Positions 16,780-24,970 of a stretch of DNA of 39,950 nucleotides are shown here, one piece after another (position 1 is the stretch's first letter; the number at the start of each line of letters is the position of its first letter). The notes below the pieces were generated by a model. It was not told where the DNA came from. It ran no database searches and was given only the letters and a program-made list of their open reading frames with translations. A program made the translations under genes and the position numbers. Origin of the DNA: Myxococcales bacterium (lineage in GTDB: Bacteria; Myxococcota_A; UBA796; GCA-2862545); contig JAHQVJ010000080.1 in assembly GCA_019634415.1 (NCBI GenBank), forward strand, positions 1 to 39,950, read 5' to 3'.

Positions 16780-18477
16780 GTGCTGTGGGTCTGGCTGGCC
16801 GCTTGCGGCGAATCTTCGGATTCGCCGACTGAATACGTGCAACTCTCGGCGCGCGACCAAGTGGTGCGCGTCTCCATGGCGCTGCGGGGCCTGCGCCCCA
16901 CGCCCGACGAGCTGCAGCGCGGCGTGCAGGGTCCGGAGGCCCTGCGCACGCTCGCGGAGGAGTGGTCCCGCTCGGACGCCTTCGGGGCCACCGTGCGGGA
17001 TCTGTATGCAGAGCAGCTGCTGGTGCGCGAAGACCACGTCGCCTATCAACAGATCCCCAACATCCTGGGGCTGCAGGGGCGGGTGTCGTCGGACGTGATG
17101 ACGTCGATGAACGACGAGCCGCTGCGACTCATCGAGCACGTGGTGCTCGAGGATCTGCCCTTCACCGAGGTGGTCCAGGCCGACTGGATGCTGGCCGACG
17201 AGATCCTCGCCTTCGTGTGGGGCCTGCCCTTCGACGACGAGGGTCCTGACTGGCAGCGCAGCCGGTGGAGCGACGGCCGACCCCACGCAGGCGTGCTGTC
17301 GAGCTCCGCGGTGTTTCGTCGACACGAGTCGGCGGGATCGAACTTCCACCGTGGCCGTGCCTCGCACCTGGCCTCCGTGTTCCTGTGTGACGATCTGGGC
17401 CGTCGGGAGCTGCAGATCGTCGACACCGTGGATCTGAACGACGAGCTGGCGGTGGCCCATGCCGTACAGACCGATGCAGGCTGTCTGGGTTGTCATGCCA
17501 CCCTGGAGCCCTTCGCCACCTTCTTCTGGGGCTTCCCGCGCCGGCTGAAGGGCGAGGCGATCACGCTGGCCTACGCGGCGGGCTGCCAGTGGGACCCACT
17601 GCTGGACGAGCCCGTCTCGGAGGGGCTCGACCCGCAGAACTACTGCTACCCACTGCGGTTGTTCACCCCCGCTCAGCAGGACGACTACACCGACTTCGAC
17701 TTGCCGCCGCCCGCGTACTATGGCCAGCCTGGCAGGGATCTCCAGGACCTAGGCCGCATGATGGCCGAGGATCCTCGGTTCACGCAGTGCGCGGTGCGGC
17801 GGTTCACCAGCTACCTCACCCAGACGGCGCCGGGAGACGTGCCCTTCGAGACCATCGATCGGCTCGCTTCCTCCTTCGTGGCGAGCGGACACAACGCCCG
17901 GCAGCTCGCGGTCGACATCGTCACGGATCGTGCCTTCCTGGCGCTGGCGGCCACCGACGACCGAGGAGAGCCAGCGCGCGTCGCTGGGCTGCAGGTCGTG
18001 CGCCCCGAGCAGTACGACCGCCTGGTGCACCAGCTCACGGGCTTCCACTGGGCGCTGCAGGCCGGCAACGGCAATGGCTGCGAGCCCAAGTGCTGGGGCT
18101 CTGTCAACATGGCCACCACCGATCTGTACGGCTTCCGCACGCTCATGGGAGGCATCGACGGGCGGCAGGTGATCGTGCCGAGCCACGCCGCGAGCCCCAC
18201 CAAGCTGATGGCCATGGAGCGCATGGCCTTCGAGACCGCGGCCATCGCCGGACAGGAGCTGCTCACGTTGGTGGATCCGGCTCGCGCCGACGACCCCGCC
18301 CGCCGCGAACAGCTCGCGGCCCTGGTGCGGCACCTGCTGTCCATCGAGCCCGACGACGCCCTGCTCGAGGAGCTGGACGCCCTGTTCCACACCGCAGCGA
18401 CCCGCCGAGACGCCCGTGCGGGCTGGACCGTGGTGATCGCCGCCTTGCTGCAAGACCCTCGCGTGGTGTTCTACTGA
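16780..18477 (+). CDS. DUF1592/DUF1588-like lipoprotein with c-type haem motif
   Basis: The 565-residue protein starts at GTG 16780 with a GGGGG run about 8 nt upstream and a short lipoprotein signal (Cys9 in VWLAACGES). The centre carries the pattern of DUF1592/DUF1588 proteins: RPHAGVLSSSAVFRRHES, a RGRASHLASVFLCDDL segment, then a CxxCH haem-binding motif GCLGCH (Cys235, Cys238, His239) followed by LEPFATFFWGF, which parallels the C..CH..MDP..F..E segment of the family. In Planctomycetes and Myxococcota these proteins pair with DUF1501 proteins, as here. Their reaction is not established; a periplasmic redox or polymer-breakdown role has been suggested from context. Its TGA overlaps the ATG of the next gene. 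Confidence 0.72.
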   Translation: MLWVWLAACGESSDSPTEYVQLSARDQVVRVSMALRGLRPTPDELQRGVQGPEALRTLAEEWSRSDAFGATVRDLYAEQLLVREDHVAYQQIPNILGLQGRVSSDVMTSMNDEPLRLIEHVVLEDLPFTEVVQADWMLADEILAFVWGLPFDDEGPDWQRSRWSDGRPHAGVLSSSAVFRRHESAGSNFHRGRASHLASVFLCDDLGRRELQIVDTVDLNDELAVAHAVQTDAGCLGCHATLEPFATFFWGFPRRLKGEAITLAYAAGCQWDPLLDEPVSEGLDPQNYCYPLRLFTPAQQDDYTDFDLPPPAYYGQPGRDLQDLGRMMAEDPRFTQCAVRRFTSYLTQTAPGDVPFETIDRLASSFVASGHNARQLAVDIVTDRAFLALAATDDRGEPARVAGLQVVRPEQYDRLVHQLTGFHWALQAGNGNGCEPKCWGSVNMATTDLYGFRTLMGGIDGRQVIVPSHAASPTKLMAMERMAFETAAIAGQELLTLVDPARADDPARREQLAALVRHLLSIEPDDALLEELDALFHTAATRRDARAGWTVVIAALLQDPRVVFY

Positions 18478-19730
18478 TGAATCGTCGACAGTTCCTGGTG
18501 TCCTCCGCCGCCGCAGCGACCATGGCCCCCCTGGGAGCCGACGCGGTGCTGCCTCCGAAGAACCTGGTGTTCGTCGTCGCGAAGGGCGGCTGGGACACCA
18601 CCTGGGCCCTCGATCCCAAGCCCGACTCCCCCTACGTCGACGGCCCCACGGCCGACCCCTCGGTGGGAGAGCGGGTGCACACCGAGAACGGGATCCGCTT
18701 CGCCTCGAACCCCGAGCGACGCCCCTACGTGGACGGGCTGTTCCGGCGCTGGGGCCATCGGATCACCGTGGTCAACGGGATCTGGATGGGCTCCATCGTG
18801 CATCACGGCTGCCTCAACCGGATCCTCACCGGTTCCCGCGAGACGGATCGGCCCGATCTGACCGTCATCCACGGCTTCCTGCACGGCTCGGACCTACCGC
18901 TCGGCAACCTGGATCTGTCGGGGATCAGCAGACCCGGCCCCCTGGGACACGGCACGGGACGCGTGGGCTTCCGCCACCAGCTGCGCATGCTGCTCGATCA
19001 CAGCGACGGCTTCCAGGGCCTGGATCCGGATCGGATCCGCCCGACGCGCGCCGATCGGCAGGACGTCCAGGACTACCTGGCCCGCCGCATGAACGCCTAC
19101 GCAGCACGGCGCAGCGGCTCCCCCCACGACGACCGAGCCGCGTCCACCTTCGCCACGAGCCTGCGGCGTGCAGGGGCCCTGCGAGACGAGGGCGGTCCCC
19201 TCACCCAGTCCCTGACCCTGGGCACGGCCCCCGATCTGCACCAGAACATCACGCTGACGCTCGCGGCCCTGACCCGCGGGATCTGTCGATCCGTGGTCTA
19301 CGAGGACCAGCAGGTGGGCTGGGACTCCCACCCCACCAACGCCGTGCAAGGGGGGCTGTGGAACAACCTGTGTCAGCGACTGGTACAGCTGCTGGACGGG
19401 CTCGATCGCCACGGGATCCTGGAGGAGACCCTGGTGGTGGTCACCAGCGAGATGACGCGCACGCCCAAGCTCAACGGGGACGGCGGCAAGGACCACTGGC
19501 CCTGGACCTCGGCGATGGTGATCGGAGGCGGGCTTCCGGGCGGCCGCGTGCTGGGGGCCACGGACGACCGCACCCTGGGGCTGCCCCTGAACCTCGACGA
19601 CGGGCAGCTGGACGCCACGGGGGCGCTCTGCGGCTACGACAACTTCGCCGCCGGGATCTTGAGCACACTGGGGATCGACCCGCAGCCGTGGCTTCCGGGA
19701 GTGGAGGTGCTCGGTGCCCTTCGCGCATAG
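18477..19730 (+). CDS. DUF1501 family secreted protein
   Basis: The 417-residue protein starts at ATG 18477, overlapping the upstream stop as TGATG. The N-terminus MNRRQFLVSSAAAATMAPLG is a twin-arginine-type signal, so it is probably exported folded. The body follows the DUF1501 pattern, a distant alkaline-phosphatase/sulfatase-like fold: FVVAKGGWDTTWALDP near the start, VVNGIWMGSIVHHGCLNRIL, a QQVGWDSHPTNAVQGGLWN segment, TLVVVTSEMTRTPKLNGDGG, and KDHWPWTSAMVIGGG. The late EMTRTP...DHW motif is characteristic of the family. No enzyme activity is proven for DUF1501. It sits between two CxxCH proteins, and its last 17 bases overlap the next gene. Confidence 0.85.
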   Translation: MNRRQFLVSSAAAATMAPLGADAVLPPKNLVFVVAKGGWDTTWALDPKPDSPYVDGPTADPSVGERVHTENGIRFASNPERRPYVDGLFRRWGHRITVVNGIWMGSIVHHGCLNRILTGSRETDRPDLTVIHGFLHGSDLPLGNLDLSGISRPGPLGHGTGRVGFRHQLRMLLDHSDGFQGLDPDRIRPTRADRQDVQDYLARRMNAYAARRSGSPHDDRAASTFATSLRRAGALRDEGGPLTQSLTLGTAPDLHQNITLTLAALTRGICRSVVYEDQQVGWDSHPTNAVQGGLWNNLCQRLVQLLDGLDRHGILEETLVVVTSEMTRTPKLNGDGGKDHWPWTSAMVIGGGLPGGRVLGATDDRTLGLPLNLDDGQLDATGALCGYDNFAAGILSTLGIDPQPWLPGVEVLGALRA

Positions 19731-21015
19731 AGGCACAGCCGCCCTGGCCCTGCTGACGCTCGGCTGCGGCACACCGCGAGCCGCCGAGACCTGCGACACC
19801 CTGACGTGGGCCAACACCGGAGCACCGGTGCTCACCACCTGGTGCACGTCGTGCCACAGTGCCTCGTCGACGGGAGAGCTGCGCCGCGGGGCCCCACCGG
19901 GGGTGGACTTCGACACGCTTCCGGGGGCCAGGTCGTTCGCCAGGGCCATCGCGCGGACGGCCACGGGACCTGCGCCCACGATGCCGCCCTCGGGGGGACC
20001 CACGGCGGACGAGCGCGAGCGCCTCGCAGGCTGGCTGGCTTGCGGTCTGCCCGGGGAGGCGCTGCCGAGGGAGTCGCACACGGACTGCGAGGGGGAGACG
20101 TGGTCGGGGGACTGGGTGGCCGCAGCGGACCCACCCCTGTGCCCCGGCACCTCCGCCGTGGCGGGCGACGTGACGGTGAACGCCGACACCGACCTTAGCT
20201 GCCTGTGCACCGTGCAGGGTGCGATGGAGCTGCGAGGTCGGACCACGGAGTTACGCCTGCCGCGTCTGGCGGAGGTGGGCGGGGATCTGCGCGTGGCGCA
20301 GGCGGCCTCGCTCCAGGTGCTGGACGCGCCCTACCTGCACGACCTGGGGGGCGCCCTGATCGTGGAGAACAACCCTCAGCTCCGCACGCTGCAGCTGTGG
20401 CGCCTGCACACGGTGGGGGGCGAGGTGTCCATCGCCGTGAACCCGGCGCTCACCACCTTGGCGGCCACCTCCGCCATCGAGAGCGTGGGTGGCCCGCTGT
20501 CGGTGGTGGACAACGATGGGTTGCCGCTGCTGGACGGCTTCGCCCGGGTGGTGGCGGTGGACGGCCCCGTGCTGTTCGCGGGCAACGATGCCGCCGAGGC
20601 GCTTCACGGCTTCCTGTTCGCCACGCACCTGGATCACCCGGTGTCGGTCACGGATCACGCACAGCTCCGGCGGATCACGGCCTTCGCGGATCTAGTGGAG
20701 GTGACCGGCCCCCTACAGATCCGAGACAACCCCGCGCTGGTGGAGGGGCCCAACGTGCCGTGGCTCACCACCGTTGCCGGCCTCACGCTGCAGGGAGCAG
20801 CCCACCAACGGGTGCCGATGTTGCAGTCCCTCACGGAGATCGACGGCGACCTGATCTTGTCCGACAACACAGCGCTGTGGGACATCGAGCCCCTCGGCAG
20901 CCTGACTCGGGTGGGGGGCGACCTGGTGGCCACGGGCAATCCGGAGCTCGACCCATCCGAGCGCGACGAGTGGCTGGCCAGTGTCAGGGTCAAAGGGTCG
21001 ATACAGACCGATTGA
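19714..21015 (+). CDS. Haem-motif lipoprotein with leucine-rich receptor-L-like repeats
   Basis: The 433-residue protein starts at GTG 19714, 17 bases inside the DUF1501 gene. The signal LALLTLGC places lipidation at Cys18. Residues about 26-115 form a small cytochrome-c-like domain with a CxxCH motif (Cys44, Cys47, His48 in WCTSCHS) and a distal MPPSGGP, whose Met could be the sixth ligand. From about residue 165 there are repeats like the receptor L-domain/LRR type: LRLPRLAEVGGDLRV, LGGALIVENNPQLRTL, VGGPLSVVDNDGLPLLDG, VTGPLQIRDNPALVEG, IDGDLILSDNTALWDI. Such repeats bind proteins or glycans. Electron transfer plus ligand binding on the outer membrane is a reasonable inference. I know no named family with this order. 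Confidence 0.75.
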   Translation: MPFAHRGTAALALLTLGCGTPRAAETCDTLTWANTGAPVLTTWCTSCHSASSTGELRRGAPPGVDFDTLPGARSFARAIARTATGPAPTMPPSGGPTADERERLAGWLACGLPGEALPRESHTDCEGETWSGDWVAAADPPLCPGTSAVAGDVTVNADTDLSCLCTVQGAMELRGRTTELRLPRLAEVGGDLRVAQAASLQVLDAPYLHDLGGALIVENNPQLRTLQLWRLHTVGGEVSIAVNPALTTLAATSAIESVGGPLSVVDNDGLPLLDGFARVVAVDGPVLFAGNDAAEALHGFLFATHLDHPVSVTDHAQLRRITAFADLVEVTGPLQIRDNPALVEGPNVPWLTTVAGLTLQGAAHQRVPMLQSLTEIDGDLILSDNTALWDIEPLGSLTRVGGDLVATGNPELDPSERDEWLASVRVKGSIQTD

Positions 21016-21044
21016 CATTTTCCTTGCCAGTCCGACCGAGCACC

Positions 21045-22730
21045 ATGTACCGTGCTGGCACCTCTGGCTGGGGTTTACTGTTGAACGTACATTATCGCGG
21101 CCCACGTGCGTGCACCACGTGGGCCTGCATCGGGTGGATCGCCATCGGCGCGCTGCCAGTGGGCTGTGACCGATCGATGCCACTGGTTCCGGCGCGGGTG
21201 GAGCAGCGGGTGCTGCCGCCGTGCGCCATGACCACGGCGCGGGAGGAGCAGGTGTTCGACCGGGTGCTCCTGGGAGAGGACTGGGAGCGACCGCCTGGCC
21301 TGCGCACCCCTGGCGCCGAGCTCAGGGCCGGCGGCGTGGGCATGGCGGTGGCGGACTTCGACGGTGACGACCACCTCGACATCCTGGTCCCTCGCACCTT
21401 CGGTCGCGGCCGCCTGCTGCTCGGCGACGGCCACGGGCGCTTCGAGGACCTCACGTTCGAGGACGTGGTCTTCGGCGAGCCGCCACCCCAGAGCAGCTTC
21501 GTGGGCGCGAGTGCTGCCGACGTGGACGGAGACGGCGACCTCGATGCCGTGCTGTACGCTCGCTACAGCTGGCCCTACGTGCTGCACAACCGCGGCGACG
21601 GAACCTTCGACGCACGCCCCCTCGCCACCGACGTGCAGCCCGTGGGCTGCGGGCAGTCCGCTTCGTGGGGGGACGTCGACAACGACGGCGATCTGGACTT
21701 GTTCCTCGGCCGCACCCAGCATCGCGAGCTCGACGCCCCCGACGCCGTGGAGTGCCACAGCCACCTCTTCGTCAACCGAGGCGATGGCTCCTTCGTGCGC
21801 GCCGACGATCGGATCCCCATGGACGTACACCTCGACAACGTGATGGCCTCGGCCTTCGTGCAGGTGGACGACGATCTCGCGCCCGAGCTGTACGTGGTGT
21901 CGGACCTCCCCAACTCCTCGCCGGGGAACCGGCTGCTCGACATGTCCAAGGGGCGCTACCGAGTCACCGACTCGAGCCTGGACATCTCGGTACCGGGCAT
22001 GGGCCTGGGCATCGGGGATCTGAACCACGACGGGCGCTGGGACTTCGTGGTCCCCGCCGTACGCAGCATCTCGGTGCTGACGAGCACGTCTTCGCCAGGC
22101 ACCTGGGTGGACTCGTCGGCGGCCCTCGGGGTGGGTCCGGGGCCCGGACAGATCATCGCCTGGTCGGGTGAGCTCGTGGATCTCGATCTCGACACCCACC
22201 TCGAGATCACCGCCACCTACGGCCCCTTCGGCAGCCGCACCGGCGACGTGGACCACCCCGAACAGCCCGACTCCATCTTCCGCCGCGGCGGCGTGGACGA
22301 GCCCTACGAAGACGTGGCCCTGGCCTGGAACTGGGCGTCGGAGTGGGCCGGGCGGGGCATCGTGGCAGCGGATCTGAACGAAGACGGCTGGCCTGATCTG
22401 ATCCGTCGCGAGCACGGCGCGTTCGTGCACCTGGACCTGTCACGCTGCGGCGATGCCAGCTGGCTACAGGTGGCCCTTCACGACCCGGGCCCCAATCGGT
22501 TCGGCATCGGCGCCACGGTGCGCGTGGAGCACGGTGAGCACACGCAGATGCGGGCGATCCATGCGGGCTCCAGCTCCCTGGGGTCGAGCGGGCCACCGGT
22601 GGCTCTGTTCGGGCTGGCGAGGGCGACCGAGGTGGATCGCGTGGTGGTGACCTGGCCCGACGGTGCCGTCAGCGAGAGCGGGCCGTTTCCAGCGAACCGG
22701 GTGCTGGACGTGGTGCGCGACGCCCCCTAG
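21045..22730 (+). CDS. CRTAC-like FG-GAP/VCBS lipoprotein with ASPIC/UnbV domain
   Basis: The 561-residue protein starts at ATG 21045; TTG 21078 in LLLN is an alternative. The signal runs through CIGWIAIGALPVGC, giving a lipid anchor. Several VCBS/FG-GAP repeats follow: VADFDGDDHLDILVPRTFGR, ADVDGDGDLDAVLYARY, GDVDNDGDLDLFLGRT, GDLNHDGRWDFVVPA and ADLNEDGWPDLIRRE. The last 100 residues carry the ASPIC/UnbV pattern: LQVALHDPGPNRFGIGATVR, then GSSSLGSSGPPVALFGLARA and VDRVVVTWPDGAV. The layout matches the CRTAC1-like family found outside the cell in many bacteria. It follows the L-domain lipoprotein after 29 bp and probably belongs to the same transcript. It ends 10 bases before a perfect hairpin. 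Confidence 0.85.
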   Translation: MYRAGTSGWGLLLNVHYRGPRACTTWACIGWIAIGALPVGCDRSMPLVPARVEQRVLPPCAMTTAREEQVFDRVLLGEDWERPPGLRTPGAELRAGGVGMAVADFDGDDHLDILVPRTFGRGRLLLGDGHGRFEDLTFEDVVFGEPPPQSSFVGASAADVDGDGDLDAVLYARYSWPYVLHNRGDGTFDARPLATDVQPVGCGQSASWGDVDNDGDLDLFLGRTQHRELDAPDAVECHSHLFVNRGDGSFVRADDRIPMDVHLDNVMASAFVQVDDDLAPELYVVSDLPNSSPGNRLLDMSKGRYRVTDSSLDISVPGMGLGIGDLNHDGRWDFVVPAVRSISVLTSTSSPGTWVDSSAALGVGPGPGQIIAWSGELVDLDLDTHLEITATYGPFGSRTGDVDHPEQPDSIFRRGGVDEPYEDVALAWNWASEWAGRGIVAADLNEDGWPDLIRREHGAFVHLDLSRCGDASWLQVALHDPGPNRFGIGATVRVEHGEHTQMRAIHAGSSSLGSSGPPVALFGLARATEVDRVVVTWPDGAVSESGPFPANRVLDVVRDAP

Positions 22731-22740
22731 AGCAGCACTC

Positions 22741-22773
22741 ATCGCGACAATCAACGGAGTTGATTGTCGCGAT
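22741..22773. repeat. Perfect 15-bp stem, 3-nt loop hairpin
   Basis: atcgcgacaatcaac at 22741-22755 is exactly complementary to gttgattgtcgcgat at 22759-22773, with gga between. The stem is more AT-rich than its surroundings. It begins 10 bases after the CRTAC-like gene, so it could end the four-gene transcript, but neither strand has a T-run after it. On the minus strand it contains the stop codon of the small KH-like ORF. Its function is unknown: a factor-assisted terminator, an mRNA 3'-stabiliser, a protein-binding dyad or a mobile-repeat end are all possible. Confidence 0.7.
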
Positions 22774-22990
22774 CAGAACCCTGTCCAATGGCAGCACGCT
22801 TGCCGATGACGCCCCCCGGCCGCGCCGTGTGGATCTGGACCTGTCGATCTCCCTCGGCGAGCGCCACCTGGCGAACGTCGGCGTTGGCTGCGCTCGGGTA
22901 CCGTCGTCGCAGCTCGTTCAACAGCTGCTCGTCTCGATGTCCCTGCATGATCTCTGTGAGTGTTTGGCCATGGGTGAGGGAGTCGTCCAC
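22751..22990 (-). CDS. Small ORF resembling the KH segment of ribosomal protein S3
   Basis: The 79-codon frame starts at GTG 22990 (or internal ATG 22948) and ends at a TGA inside the perfect hairpin. Residues about 36-64, ADVRQVALAEGDRQ then VQIHTARPGGVIGK, follow the type II KH motif of ribosomal protein S3, whose hallmark is IHTARPG.VIG. After VIGKRA the match stops and the last Gly of the GxxG loop is missing. The N-terminus is not S3-like, and no other ribosomal gene is near. No clear ribosome binding site is visible. It may be a decayed rpsC fragment, a tiny orphan RNA-binding protein, or a chance match. I give it even odds of being a relic or gene rather than noise. Confidence 0.45.
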   Translation of the reverse strand: MDDSLTHGQTLTEIMQGHRDEQLLNELRRRYPSAANADVRQVALAEGDRQVQIHTARPGGVIGKRAAIGQGSDRDNQLR

Positions 22991-23023
22991 ACAACGTCAT
23001 CATTTGGGTGCTAGCTATGCACC

Positions 23024-23782
23024 ATGCGCTCTTCGATCGTCGCATGTCTGTGTGCCCTGCTGACGGGATGCGCCAACGAGGCGCAGATCGTCGCCGACAT
23101 GGAGCAGGCGCTCTTCGACAGCCAGGCCGCCGTCGCCGTGCAGCTGCTGGCCACGGAGATGATCGCCCACACCTTCGACGAGCCCAGCGACACCCCGACC
23201 ACCACGCTGCGCCACGGGGAGTCCTGCGGCTGCCCGTGCATCGAGCGCATCGGCGACGAGCCCCCCTACATCCTCACCTTGGACTACCCCGACGGTGGCT
23301 GCGTGCCGCTCACGGGCCTGGTGCCGGGCAGCCTGTCGGGGCACGCCGTGCTCGAGTACGACGGCTCCATGGCCTCCGTCACCTTCGACGGCCTCGAGGT
23401 CGGCCTCGGCAACGTGCTCACCGGCACCGTTCAGGGCGGCCCTCCGGGCGAGGCGATGTTCCCGGTGCGGGCCGACATGACCGCTGGCGACTACGCCGTC
23501 ACGCTGAACACCGAGACCGGGCTGTCCGAAGCCACCGGCTTGTTCGTCGACGGGACCGCCACGGTGGACGAGGCAGAGGTGCAGCTGTCGGCCATCGACC
23601 TGCCCTGGGACGAGATCCCTCCCCCGTGTCCTTCACCCGCGTCAGGCCAGGCCACGCGGCTCGGTGGCCCCGACGTCACGGTGGACTTCGCGGATCCCGG
23701 CAACGGCAGGGTCACGGTGGCACGGCGAAGCCGGGTCTCGGACGCCGTGGACTACTGCGGCTACCGCACCTCGCTGTTCTAA
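23024..23782 (+). CDS. Lipoprotein of unknown function
   Basis: The 252-residue protein starts at ATG 23024 and has a lipoprotein signal with Cys16 in CALLTGC. The mature part contains a Cys cluster (ESCGCPCIE, residues about 67-75), then beta-rich sequence with little similarity to anything I recognise (LVPGSLSGHAVLEYDG, TVQGGPPGEAMFPVRAD), and ends with a Cys-containing tail DYCGYRTSLF. Five Cys in the mature chain suggest disulfides. It stands alone: divergent from the KH-like ORF and convergent with the kinase gene, whose stop is 7 bases away. It resembles the many single-gene lipoproteins of this genome type. Confidence 0.7.
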   Translation: MRSSIVACLCALLTGCANEAQIVADMEQALFDSQAAVAVQLLATEMIAHTFDEPSDTPTTTLRHGESCGCPCIERIGDEPPYILTLDYPDGGCVPLTGLVPGSLSGHAVLEYDGSMASVTFDGLEVGLGNVLTGTVQGGPPGEAMFPVRADMTAGDYAVTLNTETGLSEATGLFVDGTATVDEAEVQLSAIDLPWDEIPPPCPSPASGQATRLGGPDVTVDFADPGNGRVTVARRSRVSDAVDYCGYRTSLF

Positions 23783-23789
23783 GGGTCGC

Positions 23790-24908
23790 CTACAGCAGCT
23801 GCCCCACGAACACGCCGAGCATCGCCACCACGAACATCGCCACCAGCACCACCGCCGACGTCACCAGCACGATGGCGCCCACCGCCACCACGCGAAGCCG
23901 CCGCCCCTCACGCGACAGCTCGGGCGGTGGCGGATCGACGGAGTGGCGGGCCTGGCCCAGCTCCTCGGTGAGGACTCGACCCACCAGCTCGTCCTGCGGC
24001 TCCGCCTCCTCGGCGAGGGCCACCAGCCGCTCCACGTTGTTGGCCGACCACTCCCTCAGACGAGGGCCGTGGATGGCCTGGCTCAGGTCCACCGCGCGCC
24101 GCTCCACCTCCGCGGGCAGCGGACGCCGATCCGGCGAGAACGACATCATGTCAACGATGAGCTGGACCACCTCGGGTGCCACCAGCAGCCGCTTCAGGAT
24201 CTTGACGCGCTCCGCCATGCGTCGCTCGTGGCGTCGCACCGACATCTGCGTCTGCCCGTAGGGCTTGCCCACCACCAGCTCGTAGAGCACCGCTCCCAGC
24301 GCATACACGTCGCCCGTGGGGGTGTCGTTGCCGTCCACCCGCTCCTGCGGGATGTACCCCAGCGAGCCGAAGGCCACCTGCCGCGTGAAGGCCTCCCGAC
24401 CCGCGAAGTCCCCCTTTGCAATACCGAAGTCGAGGACCTTGGCCGCACCCGCCGCCGTCAGTCGGATGTTGCCCGGCTTGATATCGCGATGCATCAGGTT
24501 GAGCTGAGCGCCGTCTGGCCCCTTGGCGTGGTAGGCGTGGTGCAGCGCACTCGCCACCTCGGCCACCACCTCCAGCGCCACCGTGACCGGGATGACGCCG
24601 TAGTGGGTGCGGACCTGCTTGAGGTCCACCCCCTCCACGTACTCCATGACCACGGCCCACTGACTGCCGAAGCGCGCGAGTCCGTCGACGCCCACCACGG
24701 CCCGATGCCGGATCATGCCCAGGATGCGAGCCTCGTCGCGCAGACGCCGAGCGATCTCGTCGGCGTTCGGAAGACGGTCTCGACGCATGATCTTGAGGGC
24801 CACGTCTTTGTTGAAGCCCCCCTCTCCGCGCATACGTGCGCGATAGACCATGCCCATCCCACCCGTCCCGAGGGTGGACAGCACCTCATACCGACGCGGC
24901 CCAGCCAT
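23790..24908 (-). CDS. Hanks-type Ser/Thr protein kinase, C-terminally membrane-anchored
   Basis: The 372-residue protein has a complete kinase core at residues about 7-280: glycine loop LGTGGMGMVY, the ATP-binding Lys39 in VALK, Glu59 as the helix-C partner, HRD at 140-142 (MHRDIKPGN), and DFG at 160-162. The substrate-loop end reads PQER instead of APE. All catalytic residues are present, so it should phosphorylate Ser/Thr proteins. A juxtamembrane linker leads to one transmembrane helix at the very C-terminus (VVAVGAIVLVTSAVVLVAMF), with almost nothing outside, so it has no extracellular sensor. HRDIKPGNIRL departs slightly from the usual N-I-L-L. It is divergent from the helicase gene over about 60 bp. 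Its targets are unknown; such kinases are abundant in Myxococcota. Confidence 0.92.
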   Translation of the reverse strand: MAGPRRYEVLSTLGTGGMGMVYRARMRGEGGFNKDVALKIMRRDRLPNADEIARRLRDEARILGMIRHRAVVGVDGLARFGSQWAVVMEYVEGVDLKQVRTHYGVIPVTVALEVVAEVASALHHAYHAKGPDGAQLNLMHRDIKPGNIRLTAAGAAKVLDFGIAKGDFAGREAFTRQVAFGSLGYIPQERVDGNDTPTGDVYALGAVLYELVVGKPYGQTQMSVRRHERRMAERVKILKRLLVAPEVVQLIVDMMSFSPDRRPLPAEVERRAVDLSQAIHGPRLREWSANNVERLVALAEEAEPQDELVGRVLTEELGQARHSVDPPPPELSREGRRLRVVAVGAIVLVTSAVVLVAMFVVAMLGVFVGQLL

Positions 24909-24970
24909 GGAGGCCCCTGTATTGGACGCCGAGGCGTCGCGCCGCGGTGGACGGGGTGGTAATCACTCTG

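Noticed and set aside
21013..21018. TTGACA before the CRTAC-like gene
   Set aside because: It overlaps the stop of the preceding gene and no -10 box follows at 16-18 bp; co-transcription from upstream is simpler.
20205..21044. Upstream extension of the CRTAC-like frame
   Set aside because: It overlaps the L-domain lipoprotein gene in another frame and has Arg/Gly-rich shadow composition; the signal peptide after 21045 fixes the start.
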